33,240 bases of DNA. Source: Akkermansiaceae bacterium (lineage in GTDB: Bacteria; Verrucomicrobiota; Verrucomicrobiia; Verrucomicrobiales; Akkermansiaceae). The notes under the pieces were generated by a model that was not told where the DNA came from, did not search any database, and worked only from the letters and a program-made list of their open reading frames with translations. Positions 1-7,901 of the stretch are shown piece by piece. The stretch is taken from positions 1 to 33,240 of the forward strand of contig JANRFH010000022.1 of assembly GCA_030725745.1 (NCBI GenBank), in the 5' to 3' direction. The position numbers and the translations under genes are program-made. Each line of letters opens with the position of its first letter. Position 1 is the stretch's first letter.

Positions 1-2
1 AG

Positions 3-938
3 CAGCACGTGAAGCGCGCTCTCGAGGTCGCTGCGGCGGGTGGGCACAATCTTCTGATGGTTGGGCCGCCCGGAACTGGGAAATCCATGTTGGCCAAGCG
101 CATCCCCACGATCATGCCGGATATGACGGAGGAGGACGCGATCGAGACGACGAAGATTCACTCTATTGCAGGCATGCTGGATACGAAAAAAGGTTTTCTC
201 ACAACTCGTCCTTTCCGCGCCCCGCATCATACAATTTCTGATGCGGGTTTGCTCGGCGGTGGCACAAATCCTGGCCCCGGCGAGGTTTCTCTAGCTCACC
301 ACGGCGTGCTTTTCCTCGATGAGCTGCCGGAATTCCGAAGGCAGACGCTTGAGGTCATGCGCCAGCCGTTGGAAGATGGCCATGTGACGATTTCTAGGGC
401 GGCAGGCTCGCTCACGTTTCCTGCGCGATTCATGCTGGTCGCGGCGATGAATCCCTGTCCGTGCGGTTTCTACGGTGATGTGAAACGCCAGTGCCGGTGC
501 TCAGTGCGCCAGATTGAAAACTACCGCCAGAAGATCAGCGGCCCATTGCTCGATCGCATCGACATTCACGTCGATGTCCCGCTCGTCGATTTCAAGGAGC
601 TAATATCGGATGCGGTGACGGGGGATTCCTCAGCGGTGATCCGTGAAAGGGTGGCGGCAGCGCGCAATATTCAGGTGGAGCGTTTCAAATCCATCAAGCT
701 CACCACAAATTCCGCGATGGGTGCAAAGCAGGTGCGCGACCATTGCATGCTGGATGCGGAGGGCAGGGGCTACCTCGAACATGCCATGGAGCAGATGAAT
801 TTTTCCGCAAGAGCACATGACCGTATTCTGAAAGTTTCACGAACCCTCGCAGACCTCGCTGGGAAACAAAACATCACAGGCAACGAAGTCCTCGAAGCCA
901 TCCAGTTCCGCTCGCTCGACAGACGCTTGTTTGACTGA
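3..938 (+). CDS. comM: YifB/ComM-type Mg-chelatase-like AAA+ ATPase, 5' end missing
   Basis: C-terminal part of a YifB/ComM-family AAA+ protein. The frame is open to the left window edge (residues Gln-His precede the GTG at 9), so that GTG is internal and the N-terminal Lon-like domain lies outside the window. Visible: the family lead-in [13 protein letters not shown], Walker A GPPGTGKS, Walker [10 protein letters not shown], a Cys-rich [10 protein letters not shown]...QCRCS stretch typical of the family, and the [14 protein letters not shown] segment holding the arginine-finger region. The C-terminal helical Mg_chelatase_C region ends at a TGA at 936. ComM is known in some bacteria as a hexameric helicase promoting branch migration during natural transformation; in others YifB has no assigned role. 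The family call is secure; the helicase role here is inferred from homologues. Confidence 0.93.
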   Translation, partial: QHVKRALEVAAAGGHNLLMVGPPGTGKSMLAKRIPTIMPDMTEEDAIETTKIHSIAGMLDTKKGFLTTRPFRAPHHTISDAGLLGGGTNPGPGEVSLAHHGVLFLDELPEFRRQTLEVMRQPLEDGHVTISRAAGSLTFPARFMLVAAMNPCPCGFYGDVKRQCRCSVRQIENYRQKISGPLLDRIDIHVDVPLVDFKELISDAVTGDSSAVIRERVAAARNIQVERFKSIKLTTNSAMGAKQVRDHCMLDAEGRGYLEHAMEQMNFSARAHDRILKVSRTLADLAGKQNITGNEVLEAIQFRSLDRRLFD

Positions 939-966
939 GGCCAATTTTCGTGTCCATGGTTCAAAA

Positions 967-1974
967 ATGCTGACTTTCCAATGCGATTCTTGTTCCTCGC
1001 CTGTTTTCTACGAAAACATCCGTTGCCTTACTTGTGGATCGACTCTCGGTATTAACCCCGGAACCTACGAGGTGCATTCGGTAAAGGCTTCCGACGGTGG
1101 AAAACTGACGGCAAAAAACGGGAAGTCCTATCGACTCTGTAAGAACTCCGTGGACTATGGCTGCTGCAACCAGCTCGTGCTAGCGGATGATGCCTCACCT
1201 TATTGCCACTCCTGCAAGTTCACCGAAATTACGCCCAACCTGACTTTTGAGAACAATCGCAAGCTCTGGGTGGCGATGGAAAAAGCGAAGCGCCGACTGC
1301 TCTTTTCTCTCTTCCGGCTGGGTCTCCATCCCGTTCCGAAATCGCAAGACTCAACCAAAGGTCTAGCATTCCGTTTCCTCGTGGACAACTCCACAGGGAT
1401 CATGACGGGACACGAGAACGGTGTGATCACCATCACACTTGCCGAGGCCGATGATGCGATACGGACAGCAAGGAAACAGCAAATGGGGGAGGGCTACCGC
1501 ACTCTCCTAGGGCACTTCCGGCACGAGATCGGCCACTATTTTTGGGATAGACTGATCGCTGACCGCGGTCGCCAGGCTGACTTCCGTTCCGTTTTTGGCG
1601 ATGAAACACAGAATTACAAAGCGGCATTGGAATCGCATTATGCGAAAGGCGAATTCAACGACTGGAGGGGCGACTTCATTTCAAAATATGCCTCAGCGCA
1701 TCCATGGGAGGATTGGGCGGAGACCTTTGCCCATTTCCTACACATGAGGGACGTTGTGGAAACATCGCACGCTGTAGGTCTCAATTCTCAGCCTGGTTAC
1801 GGTACGTCTACCGACTTCCGGCAAACGATCAATCTTTGGCTTTCCACCACTTTCAGGCTCAATGAACTGGGGCGGAGCATTGGCTCAGGTGATCTCTACC
1901 CATTCATCCTGAGCGAAAGGGTGATCACCAAAATGGAGTTCATCCACAGAGAGATCACATCCGCCGCCGAATAG
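967..1974 (+). CDS. Zinc-ribbon, zinc-dependent metallopeptidase-like protein
   Basis: Matches the putative zinc-binding metallopeptidase family made of an N-terminal zinc ribbon plus a peptidase-like domain. From the ATG at 967 (335 residues), paired cysteines CDSC and CLTC lie near the N-terminus, followed by a second Cys-rich group (YGCCNQLV, YCHSC). The HExxH motif HEIGH is at residues 186-190, and EDWAETFAHFLH downstream supplies further acidic and histidine positions conserved in the family. An upstream in-frame TTG at 931 would overlap the comM stop by 8 bases; the ATG is preferred because the zinc ribbon begins just after it. No signal peptide is visible, so the protein is probably cytoplasmic. 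Substrate unknown. It runs in the same direction as comM with a 28-base gap, so co-transcription is possible. Confidence 0.82.
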   Translation: MLTFQCDSCSSPVFYENIRCLTCGSTLGINPGTYEVHSVKASDGGKLTAKNGKSYRLCKNSVDYGCCNQLVLADDASPYCHSCKFTEITPNLTFENNRKLWVAMEKAKRRLLFSLFRLGLHPVPKSQDSTKGLAFRFLVDNSTGIMTGHENGVITITLAEADDAIRTARKQQMGEGYRTLLGHFRHEIGHYFWDRLIADRGRQADFRSVFGDETQNYKAALESHYAKGEFNDWRGDFISKYASAHPWEDWAETFAHFLHMRDVVETSHAVGLNSQPGYGTSTDFRQTINLWLSTTFRLNELGRSIGSGDLYPFILSERVITKMEFIHREITSAAE

Positions 1975-2019
1975 TTTTTCGCATAAGGACAAACAACTCG
2001 CCAGATTCTTCAAATTTGT

Positions 2020-4203
2020 TTGAATGGTGGGATGACCCTATCCAAAGACCGACTACATGTCCTTATTGGGGCTGCCTTGGCTCTTATCATCGTCGCGCTA
2101 GCAGTCGGAGAGGGTATAGCAGGCTCGGTGAAATGGGTATTGCTCGGAACTGGTCTATTGCTGCTGATGACCATGGTAGGCGCTACGGGGAACACGAGGC
2201 TGGAACTCTACGAATCCCGACAGAAGCTGCGCAAAATGCGTCGAGAAAGAGACGAGCTCAGTCATTATTTTAATGCCCTGATGGATTACGTGCCATCTTA
2301 CATCTATTTCAAAGACCGAGACTCGAAATTCCTACAAGTGAACCGAGCGATGGTAGAGCTGATGGGTGCAGAATCAGTGAAGGACATTATCGGCAAGTCC
2401 GACGTGGATTATTTCGATGCGGATCTTGCGAAGAAGAAACGCCAAGACGAGTTGGATGTGATTGAGACGGGGGAGGGGCACGAGAAATACATCGAGGAAC
2501 GGAACTCTCCGGGAGGGGGTGAACAGTGGGTGCTGAGTTCGAAACTTCCCTTCCGAGATGCGGATGGGCGTATCATTGGCACCTTCGGTATTTCCAGTGA
2601 CGTGACAGAAATGATCGAGGCGCAGCACAGCCTAGAAATGGAGCGTAACACCCTCCGAGTGCTTTTAGATAGCATTCCAGACAGCATCTATATCCGGGAT
2701 CCACATGGGAAATACACCGTAGTGAACCGTGCGCTTGCAGATTTGGTGGGTATTAAGGATCCACAGGAGGTGGAGGGCAAAACGCCCTTCGACTTTTTCC
2801 CCAAGGAAGATGCCGAAGCGTTTCTAGCGGAAGACACAAAAATCATGGAGGCTGGGAAAACCGTAACTAGTCCCGCACGTATTTCGAGGAGGGCGAATGG
2901 GGAGTACCGTCACCTCATCACCACCAAGGTACCTGTGAGGAACCGTGAGGGGAAAGTCTCGGGAATACTCGGCATCAACCGCGATGTCACCGAGCAGGAA
3001 AGGGCGCGAGAAGCAGTCCGGCGCACGGAGCACCGCATGCAAGAGATTGTGGATAACAGCCCCTCGCCGATGTATGCAAAATCGCGTGCAGGTCAGTATC
3101 TGATGGTAAACCGTCGGTATGAGGATCTCTTTGGAGTGAAGGCAGAGGATGTGGTAGGGAAAACCGATCTAGAGATTATCAAAGACGAGGAAGTGGCTAA
3201 GGGGCTTCAGGAAAACGACGCGCTTGTCTTCGAGAAGGGCGAACCCGTACAGTTCGATGAGGTGCTGAACTTGGGTGAGGGTGATCGTGCCTACGTTTCG
3301 GTGAAGTTCCCAATGCGGGATCTCGACGGAACGATCTACGCGGTAGGGGGAATCTCCACGGATATCACCGAGCGCAAGAAAGCAGAGGAAGAACTCAAGA
3401 ACCTGAACAAGGAGCTGATGGATACCTACGACAACCTCACCAAAGCCCACGAACAGCTCATCCAGGCGGAAAAAATGGAATCGGTCGGACGGCTGGCGGC
3501 TGGCGTTGCCCATGAGGTGAAGAACCCGCTCGCAATGATCGGTATGGGGCTTGAGCTCCTCGCTCGCCGCCTTCCTGATGATGATGTGAAAGGAAAGGAA
3601 ACTATCGAGCGAATGAAACGGGGCATCGACCGAGCGAAAAAAATCGTTCGGGGTCTCGTTGATTACTCATCGGACAGACGATTGGAATTTTCCCGCATCA
3701 ATCCGAATGTTCTGATTCGGGAGTCTCTGGAGCTTGTTGAATACCAGCTCAAGGAGGCTGGTATCGAGGTCATGTTTTCGAAGAATGCGGAACTTCCCGA
3801 AGTGCAGGCGGATCAGACGAAGATCGAGCAGGTGCTGGTGAACATCTTCATCAATGCGATGCACTCGATGGATGGTGGCGGAACGCTTACGGTGAAGGCC
3901 AAGCTTATGAGTATGTCAAATGTAGGTCATGACGAAGGATCGCGCCTTAGGGAACGAATGAGGGAGGGCGACAAGATGGTGAAGATCATCGTCACGGATA
4001 CCGGCAAAGGGATTCCTGAGGAAGCATTGGGCAAGCTTTTCGATCCATTTTTTACCACCAAGCCTACTGGCAAAGGAACAGGACTAGGCCTGACTGTCGC
4101 CCGGAAAATAGCCGATCTTCATGGCGGTGAAATGACGCTCACTAACCGCCCAGATGGCAAGGGAGCGATGGCGACCCTGTCTCTCCGGGTGGAAAACGAT
4201 TGA
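2020..4203 (+). CDS. Membrane sensor histidine kinase with three PAS domains
   Basis: A 727-residue hybrid-free sensor kinase. Two hydrophobic segments at about residues 14-34 and 36-55 anchor it, with almost no periplasmic loop. Three PAS domains follow (roughly 75-195, 205-325, 338-450), each ending in a DVTE or DITE PAC signature. A coiled linker leads to a HisKA domain with the phospho-acceptor His at residue 498 (AHEVKNPL). The ATPase domain has the N box (VNIFINAMHSM), G1 DTGKGIPEE, the F box FDPFFTTK and G2 GTGLGLTVA. The start shown is TTG; an in-frame ATG at 2032 removes only four residues and may be the true start, and neither has a good Shine-Dalgarno. The minimal periplasmic region suggests cytoplasmic or membrane-state sensing through PAS. 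The receiver gene 44 bases downstream is the likely partner. Confidence 0.93.
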   Translation: MNGGMTLSKDRLHVLIGAALALIIVALAVGEGIAGSVKWVLLGTGLLLLMTMVGATGNTRLELYESRQKLRKMRRERDELSHYFNALMDYVPSYIYFKDRDSKFLQVNRAMVELMGAESVKDIIGKSDVDYFDADLAKKKRQDELDVIETGEGHEKYIEERNSPGGGEQWVLSSKLPFRDADGRIIGTFGISSDVTEMIEAQHSLEMERNTLRVLLDSIPDSIYIRDPHGKYTVVNRALADLVGIKDPQEVEGKTPFDFFPKEDAEAFLAEDTKIMEAGKTVTSPARISRRANGEYRHLITTKVPVRNREGKVSGILGINRDVTEQERAREAVRRTEHRMQEIVDNSPSPMYAKSRAGQYLMVNRRYEDLFGVKAEDVVGKTDLEIIKDEEVAKGLQENDALVFEKGEPVQFDEVLNLGEGDRAYVSVKFPMRDLDGTIYAVGGISTDITERKKAEEELKNLNKELMDTYDNLTKAHEQLIQAEKMESVGRLAAGVAHEVKNPLAMIGMGLELLARRLPDDDVKGKETIERMKRGIDRAKKIVRGLVDYSSDRRLEFSRINPNVLIRESLELVEYQLKEAGIEVMFSKNAELPEVQADQTKIEQVLVNIFINAMHSMDGGGTLTVKAKLMSMSNVGHDEGSRLRERMREGDKMVKIIVTDTGKGIPEEALGKLFDPFFTTKPTGKGTGLGLTVARKIADLHGGEMTLTNRPDGKGAMATLSLRVEND

Positions 4204-4247
4204 ACTGAAACCTTGCCTGTCATCCCTGAATTTACGAACATGAGGCA

Positions 4248-4631
4248 ATGATGACAAAACCCAAGATCCTGCTGATAGATGATGAGGTGGATTTCACGGA
4301 ACTCCTCGCGGAGAACCTAGAAGAATCTGGCTATGAAGTGAGTAAGATCAACGACCCGACCAAGGCATTGACTGAGGCGAAGAGATTCCTTCCAGATATT
4401 TGTGTGATCGACCTTGTTATGCCACGTATGGACGGAGGGGACGTCGTCAGTGCCTTGCGCTCCGATCCACAGCTCTCTGGAATGCCCGTGCTAATGTTGA
4501 CTGCTTTGGTGGAGGAAAATCCCAATGATCCGGGTGAGCTCCAGATGAAAGGTGGACTGCCTTTTGTCAGCAAGACTTCCGATCTAGAAGTCATTATCAA
4601 CGGCATTAAGACCCAGCTTGGGCATCGATAG
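4248..4631 (+). CDS. Single-domain response regulator (receiver only)
   Basis: A 127-residue CheY-like receiver. The acidic pocket is D11-D12, the phospho-acceptor is D55 (ICVIDLVMP), the switch Thr is T85 and the conserved Lys is K109 (FVSKTS), so every catalytic position is present. The protein ends right after the last receiver helix and has no DNA-binding or enzymatic output domain. It follows the three-PAS kinase by 44 bases on the same strand and is presumably phosphorylated by it. With no output domain, it may act by protein-protein contact or as a phosphorelay intermediate; the final target is not in view. The ORF starts ATG ATG; either Met could be used. Its stop codon lies within a small hairpin shared with the convergent PDZ gene. 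Confidence 0.93.
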   Translation: MMTKPKILLIDDEVDFTELLAENLEESGYEVSKINDPTKALTEAKRFLPDICVIDLVMPRMDGGDVVSALRSDPQLSGMPVLMLTALVEENPNDPGELQMKGGLPFVSKTSDLEVIINGIKTQLGHR

Positions 4632-4645
4632 GAGCTAGTCTCCTA
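4629..4645. terminator. Small hairpin spanning two convergent stop codons
   Basis: TAGGAG at 4629-4634 pairs with CTCCTA at 4640-4645 around a 5-base loop. The hairpin contains the stop codon of the receiver gene (4629-4631) and that of the convergent PDZ gene (4635-4637). There is no T-run on either side, so it is not a classical intrinsic terminator; it may protect or separate the two convergent mRNAs. Tentative. Confidence 0.3.
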
Positions 4646-5555
4646 AGGTTCCGAAGCGGAAATTGAAGCCTTTTCCTGCGCCCACCCTGTCGATGCGTTC
4701 GCGGATGCCCTCCGGAGCTGCGGCTTTGTCTTCATCACTGTCCCACGGGCCTTCCCATACGATGGTGTTGTCGGTGTCACGCACGGTTACACTTGTGCTT
4801 CCGTCGCTTGATTTAATTTCTACGGAGCCTTCCTGATCCATGAGGCGGATGGTGGAGTTTTGGCTGAAACCGGAAGTGTTGCCGGATTCATTATCTAGTC
4901 CGCGCCAGAGTTGATCGCGCATTTCCCTAAAATTATTTTCAAATCCGGGTTGCATCATCCCTTCGAAATTATCGTCGCCAAAATAGCGGAGGTTTTCTTC
5001 GAGCAGTCCGCGCAAGCGATCTGCTTGGGCTTTCGGAAGTCCGTCGAGGAATGGCTGCTTCATGACCCCTGAATCCTTTTCTGTAGGACGCTCGATGAGC
5101 GTGACTTCCACCTTTGCCGGTTTTCCCTTGTGGATGAGATCCATGGCAATGCGGTCGCCGACTTTGCTGCCGCCGATGGTCATGCTGAAGTGATCTGGCC
5201 CCGTGATAACGTTGCCATCTACTGCCGTGATGATGTCGTTTACTGAGAGGCCGGCTTTTTCGGCGGGACTGCCCGGGCTGACGGTGCTGATGATTACGCC
5301 CGTTCCTGCGTCTATACCGAGGTGGTCGGAAACGATCCCTGGCACCTCGGCAGTGGCGACTCCGAGGAAAGCTGCGGATTCGCGGGCTTTTGGCGGAGTG
5401 TTGATGCCGGGCGCTTCCATGGTGTCGCCGAGAAGTGCTGCGGGCGGCTTCGATTCGTCGGGCGGAGGCTCGATGGCAAGCGCAGTTGTGAAACTGAATA
5501 CTGTCAGGCCGCCTACGATGCCAGTTGCCGAAAAGATGGTGAGTCTATTCTTCAT
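4635..5555 (-). CDS. Exported PDZ-domain protein
   Basis: A 306-residue protein. The N-terminal signal peptide has a hydrophobic core at about residues 8-27 and a probable cut after TTALA. A PDZ domain occupies about residues 60-155 (FLGVATAEVPG...GVIISTVSPGSPAEKAGL...DIITAVDG...KVEVTL). No trypsin-like protease domain precedes it, so this is not a complete DegP/DegS/MucD protein. The remainder (160-306) is charged, low in recognisable motifs, and probably includes helical and strand elements; I do not recognise a family. It is the third gene of a minus-strand set following an ECF sigma factor and a membrane protein (55-base gap from the latter), so it may take part in sensing or tuning an envelope signal. 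Expected location: periplasm. Confidence 0.82.
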   Translation of the reverse strand: MKNRLTIFSATGIVGGLTVFSFTTALAIEPPPDESKPPAALLGDTMEAPGINTPPKARESAAFLGVATAEVPGIVSDHLGIDAGTGVIISTVSPGSPAEKAGLSVNDIITAVDGNVITGPDHFSMTIGGSKVGDRIAMDLIHKGKPAKVEVTLIERPTEKDSGVMKQPFLDGLPKAQADRLRGLLEENLRYFGDDNFEGMMQPGFENNFREMRDQLWRGLDNESGNTSGFSQNSTIRLMDQEGSVEIKSSDGSTSVTVRDTDNTIVWEGPWDSDEDKAAAPEGIRERIDRVGAGKGFNFRFGTLGD

Positions 5556-5610
5556 GATTTCCTTTTATATACGATAAGCGTAGTAAAAGGCCGGAATTGT
5601 TCCGGGATTT

Positions 5611-6261
5611 TCAGTCGTTACTTACGGGGATGAGTCCGTATTGCCTGTGAAGTTGCTTCGTATTCGAGTTGTTTGCGCCTTCATTTTCATCGAAGAAAGT
5701 GGGACGCATGATGCGCTGCGGTTGCATGGGGTAGCTCCAGATGACAACCTCATCACTCGCCTCGTCTAGGGGGGTGTCAAAAGATGCGGTGGAGAGATTG
5801 ATGTTATCCATGGGCGGAACGTAAGGCACTCCTACCTCTTCGAGCGAGGTAGATGAGCTGTTGCCGGCGATGATCGGAGCGTCTCCGCCATTTTGGGGAA
5901 CCATGAACGCGGCGATGGATCCAAGCAAGGCGACTGCCGCCGCCGCTGCAATGTTGAATCGGAAGATGTTGCTTTTTTTGCTCGTTGTTCCGGTGCGGCT
6001 CTTGCCATTGAAAAGGACGATTTTTTCATCCACAGCGAAGGGTGCTGTTGAGAGGGTTTCGAGCAAGGAGGCACTAAGCGCGGAGGGAACGTTGCGCGGC
6101 TTCATGCGGCGCAGGCTGGCCTCAAAATCCATTTCTTCAGGAGACAGTTGAGCTGCGGTGCCTTCGGCGCTGGCGGTGAGTCTGGCAAGGAAGCCATCAT
6201 CGAGTGCCGCAGGCGTAAGCTTGCTGAGTTGCTGTTCTTCACTGGATGGAATTTTTTGCAT
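5611..6261 (-). CDS. Single-pass membrane protein, candidate anti-sigma factor
   Basis: A 216-residue protein with one transmembrane segment at about residues 103-121, very rich in alanine. The N-terminal 100 residues are charged and soluble and would be cytoplasmic; the last 90 are acidic and Asn/Ser/Pro-rich and would be periplasmic. That topology, and its place 36 bases downstream of an ECF sigma gene, are what is expected of an anti-sigma factor of the RseA/transmembrane type. No zinc-binding HxxxCxxC motif is visible, so it is not a ZAS-type anti-sigma factor. The N-terminal region has a DFEASLRRMKPRNVPSAL stretch that could be the sigma-binding helix pair, but this is inference. The protein sequence alone does not identify a family. 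Confidence 0.7.
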   Translation of the reverse strand: MQKIPSSEEQQLSKLTPAALDDGFLARLTASAEGTAAQLSPEEMDFEASLRRMKPRNVPSALSASLLETLSTAPFAVDEKIVLFNGKSRTGTTSKKSNIFRFNIAAAAAVALLGSIAAFMVPQNGGDAPIIAGNSSSTSLEEVGVPYVPPMDNINLSTASFDTPLDEASDEVVIWSYPMQPQRIMRPTFFDENEGANNSNTKQLHRQYGLIPVSND

Positions 6262-6297
6262 ATGAAATAATTTCGAGTGGTTGCGAGGAAAGGATTT

Positions 6298-6885
6298 TTA
6301 GATGGAGAGGTCGCCACGGCGGCGGGCGGTAGCGAGTTCTCGTTTCAAAGCTTCAAGACCATAGCGATACCGAGAGGCCGCTGTGTTTTGAGAAATTTCA
6401 AGAGCTTCGCCGATTTCGGCGAAAGTGCGGTCGCCCCAGACCTTCATGATGATGACTTCGGAGAACTTGGGAGGCAGGTTTTTGAGCGCATCCTCGAGCT
6501 GGTCGCGAGTCTCGTCGTCACCACCGTCGTTGTCGAACCACGGGTGGAAGGCTTCGAATTGCTCCGACTCGATATCGGCGGAAACATTGTCTTCACGGCG
6601 TTTGCGCCTGTCATCCTTGCGAGAGAGATCAATCGCGAGCCTGCGGATGGTGGTGTAAAGGTAGGGCTGCCATGCTTCTTGGCCGCCGACGAATTCACCG
6701 TCGCGGATTTTGCCCACGAGCTTCACAATGGCGTCTTGGAGAACGTCTTGGGCGTCTTCGTGGCTACGGGTCTGATTTCTGGCGAAAAGGAAAAGTTTCG
6801 GGGCGTGCTCCTCCAGCCACGCGCGCCATGCGGTGGCTGCCGGGGAGTCGGTTTGGGAGACTTCTATCGCTGACATTGCGGTCAA
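6298..6885 (-). CDS. ECF-type RNA polymerase sigma factor
   Basis: A 195-residue sigma-70-family protein with only regions 2 and 4. Region 2 covers about residues 25-95: the HEDAQDVLQDAIVKLV helix and the YLYTTIRRLAIDLSR stretch that contacts the -10 element. Region 4 covers about 125-185: LKNLPPKFSEVIIMKVWGDRTFAEIGEALEIS followed by QNTAASRYRYGLEALKR, the helix-turn-helix that reads the -35. Region 1.1 and region 3 are absent, as expected of ECF sigma factors. An in-frame Met at residue 4 is an alternative start. It is the first gene of a minus-strand set with a membrane protein and an exported PDZ protein, so it is probably autoregulated and held by the membrane protein until an envelope signal arrives. 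The order matches sigma / anti-sigma / PDZ effector. Confidence 0.93.
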   Translation of the reverse strand: MTAMSAIEVSQTDSPAATAWRAWLEEHAPKLFLFARNQTRSHEDAQDVLQDAIVKLVGKIRDGEFVGGQEAWQPYLYTTIRRLAIDLSRKDDRRKRREDNVSADIESEQFEAFHPWFDNDGGDDETRDQLEDALKNLPPKFSEVIIMKVWGDRTFAEIGEALEISQNTAASRYRYGLEALKRELATARRRGDLSI

Positions 6886-6920
6886 GATAACCCTTTAGCG
6901 GCACGGTGCAGCCGATTTGT

Positions 6921-7796
6921 TCAGATTCCTGAGGTCAATTTCTCGAGGTTTTTGCCGTATTCCACATAGGAGTCGTAGCACTGCGTCCAATCAACGGCGG
7001 TGGGGTCTGCGGCGTGGAAGACGGTGGCGACGTGTGGCTCGATGGCGATCCAGCCGTCGTAGCCAAGTGATTTTGCATCGGCGAGGATTTCTCGGACTTT
7101 GGCTTGGCCGAGGCCGGGCATGACGTATTCGGGTTCGACATCGTCGGAAACGGGGTTGAGGCAGTCTTTGATGTGGATGTGGGCGGTGTGTTCGCGAGTT
7201 TTTTCCCAGAATTCGAAAGAGTCCTGCCAGGGGAAGGTGCCGTCGGGTGAGGGTTTGGAGCGGTTTTTCTGAAAGACGGGGTTGCCGGTGTCGAAGATGA
7301 GTTTTAGGCCGGGGACTTCTTCGACGAGGCGGAGGGTGTGCTCTGGGGAAAACCCGCCCCAGTTCATGCAGTTTTCGTGGAGGGCGGTGATGCCGGAGTC
7401 GGAGAAACGGGAAACGATTTCACGCAGGCGACGGAAGCGTTCCTGCTCGTGCTGATCCTGACCCCATGGCTCTTGGGCGTAGGACATGATGCGGATGAGC
7501 TTGGTGCCGAGGCGGTGCATGCGCGGGATGGCGCGCTCGATCTCGGCAAGGGTGATGGCGAAATCTGAGGAGATGGGTTTCGCCCAGTTGCCGATAAGCG
7601 AGCCGAATTCTGGGACGGTGATACCTGCGGCGTCGAGCTGGTCGGCGGCTGCTTGGAACTCGTCCTCGGGAATTTCGTGGATGTTTTTGCCGCCGATGGT
7701 GCGGGTGGAGATGGCGCTCCAGCCGATTTCTTGAGTGGCGGCGATTTGTTGGGAGAGGTCGCGGGAGGCTTCGTCGGCGAATCCGGTGAATTTCAT
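6921..7796 (-). CDS. Sugar phosphate isomerase/epimerase (AP-endonuclease-2-type TIM barrel)
   Basis: A 291-residue xylose-isomerase-like TIM-barrel protein. Candidate metal-site residues of the family can be seen: Glu/His in TALHENCMNWGG, Asp in LKLIFDTGNP, His pair in HTAHIHIKDCLNP, and the terminal GWIAIEPH. Length is normal for the family. There is no signal peptide. Members interconvert or dehydrate sugars, inositols or sugar phosphates; the exact substrate cannot be read from sequence. The neighbouring Gfo/Idh dehydrogenase and a transporter upstream in the same direction suggest a small sugar- or polyol-processing group, as is common in Verrucomicrobia and Planctomycetes. An inverted-repeat element separates it from the dehydrogenase gene. 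Confidence 0.88.
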   Translation of the reverse strand: MKFTGFADEASRDLSQQIAATQEIGWSAISTRTIGGKNIHEIPEDEFQAAADQLDAAGITVPEFGSLIGNWAKPISSDFAITLAEIERAIPRMHRLGTKLIRIMSYAQEPWGQDQHEQERFRRLREIVSRFSDSGITALHENCMNWGGFSPEHTLRLVEEVPGLKLIFDTGNPVFQKNRSKPSPDGTFPWQDSFEFWEKTREHTAHIHIKDCLNPVSDDVEPEYVMPGLGQAKVREILADAKSLGYDGWIAIEPHVATVFHAADPTAVDWTQCYDSYVEYGKNLEKLTSGI

Positions 7797-7811
7797 GGGG
7801 AAGGGAATGTT

Positions 7812-7900
7812 ACCACGGAGTCACAGAGGACACAGAGGCTTTGGTTAGGGGGCCTGAGAACTTTGCAGGATTAACTCTGTGTTCTCTGTGTCTCTGTGGT
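7812..7900. repeat. Inverted-repeat element A, three-unit arms, no gene inside
   Basis: The left arm starts ACCACGGAGTCACAGAGGAC at 7812 and runs to about 7838; the right arm occupies about 7875-7900 and ends in TCTCTGTGGT. About 23 of 27 arm positions pair. Each arm consists of three CACAGAG-like units 8-9 bases apart, and about 36 bases lie between the arms. It fills the gap between the dehydrogenase stop (7902) and the isomerase start (7796). It shares the outer ends ACC...GGT and the three-unit arm design with the elements at 19983-20451, 27900-28076 and 31721-31822. A stem this long would form in the mRNA and could affect expression of the downstream isomerase gene. Confidence 0.85.
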
Positions 7901-7901
7901 T

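Noticed and set aside
931-966. TTG start for the metallopeptidase overlapping comM
   Set aside because: The ATG at 967 directly precedes the zinc ribbon, and the extra 12 residues are only antisense-free filler within the comM end.
4635-5555. PDZ protein as a DegP/DegS-type protease
   Set aside because: There is no trypsin-like domain or catalytic His-Asp-Ser set before the PDZ domain.
7812-7900. Short repeated CACAGAG units considered as a CRISPR array
   Set aside because: The units are 8-9 bases apart without spacers, arranged as inverted arms, and no cas genes are nearby.
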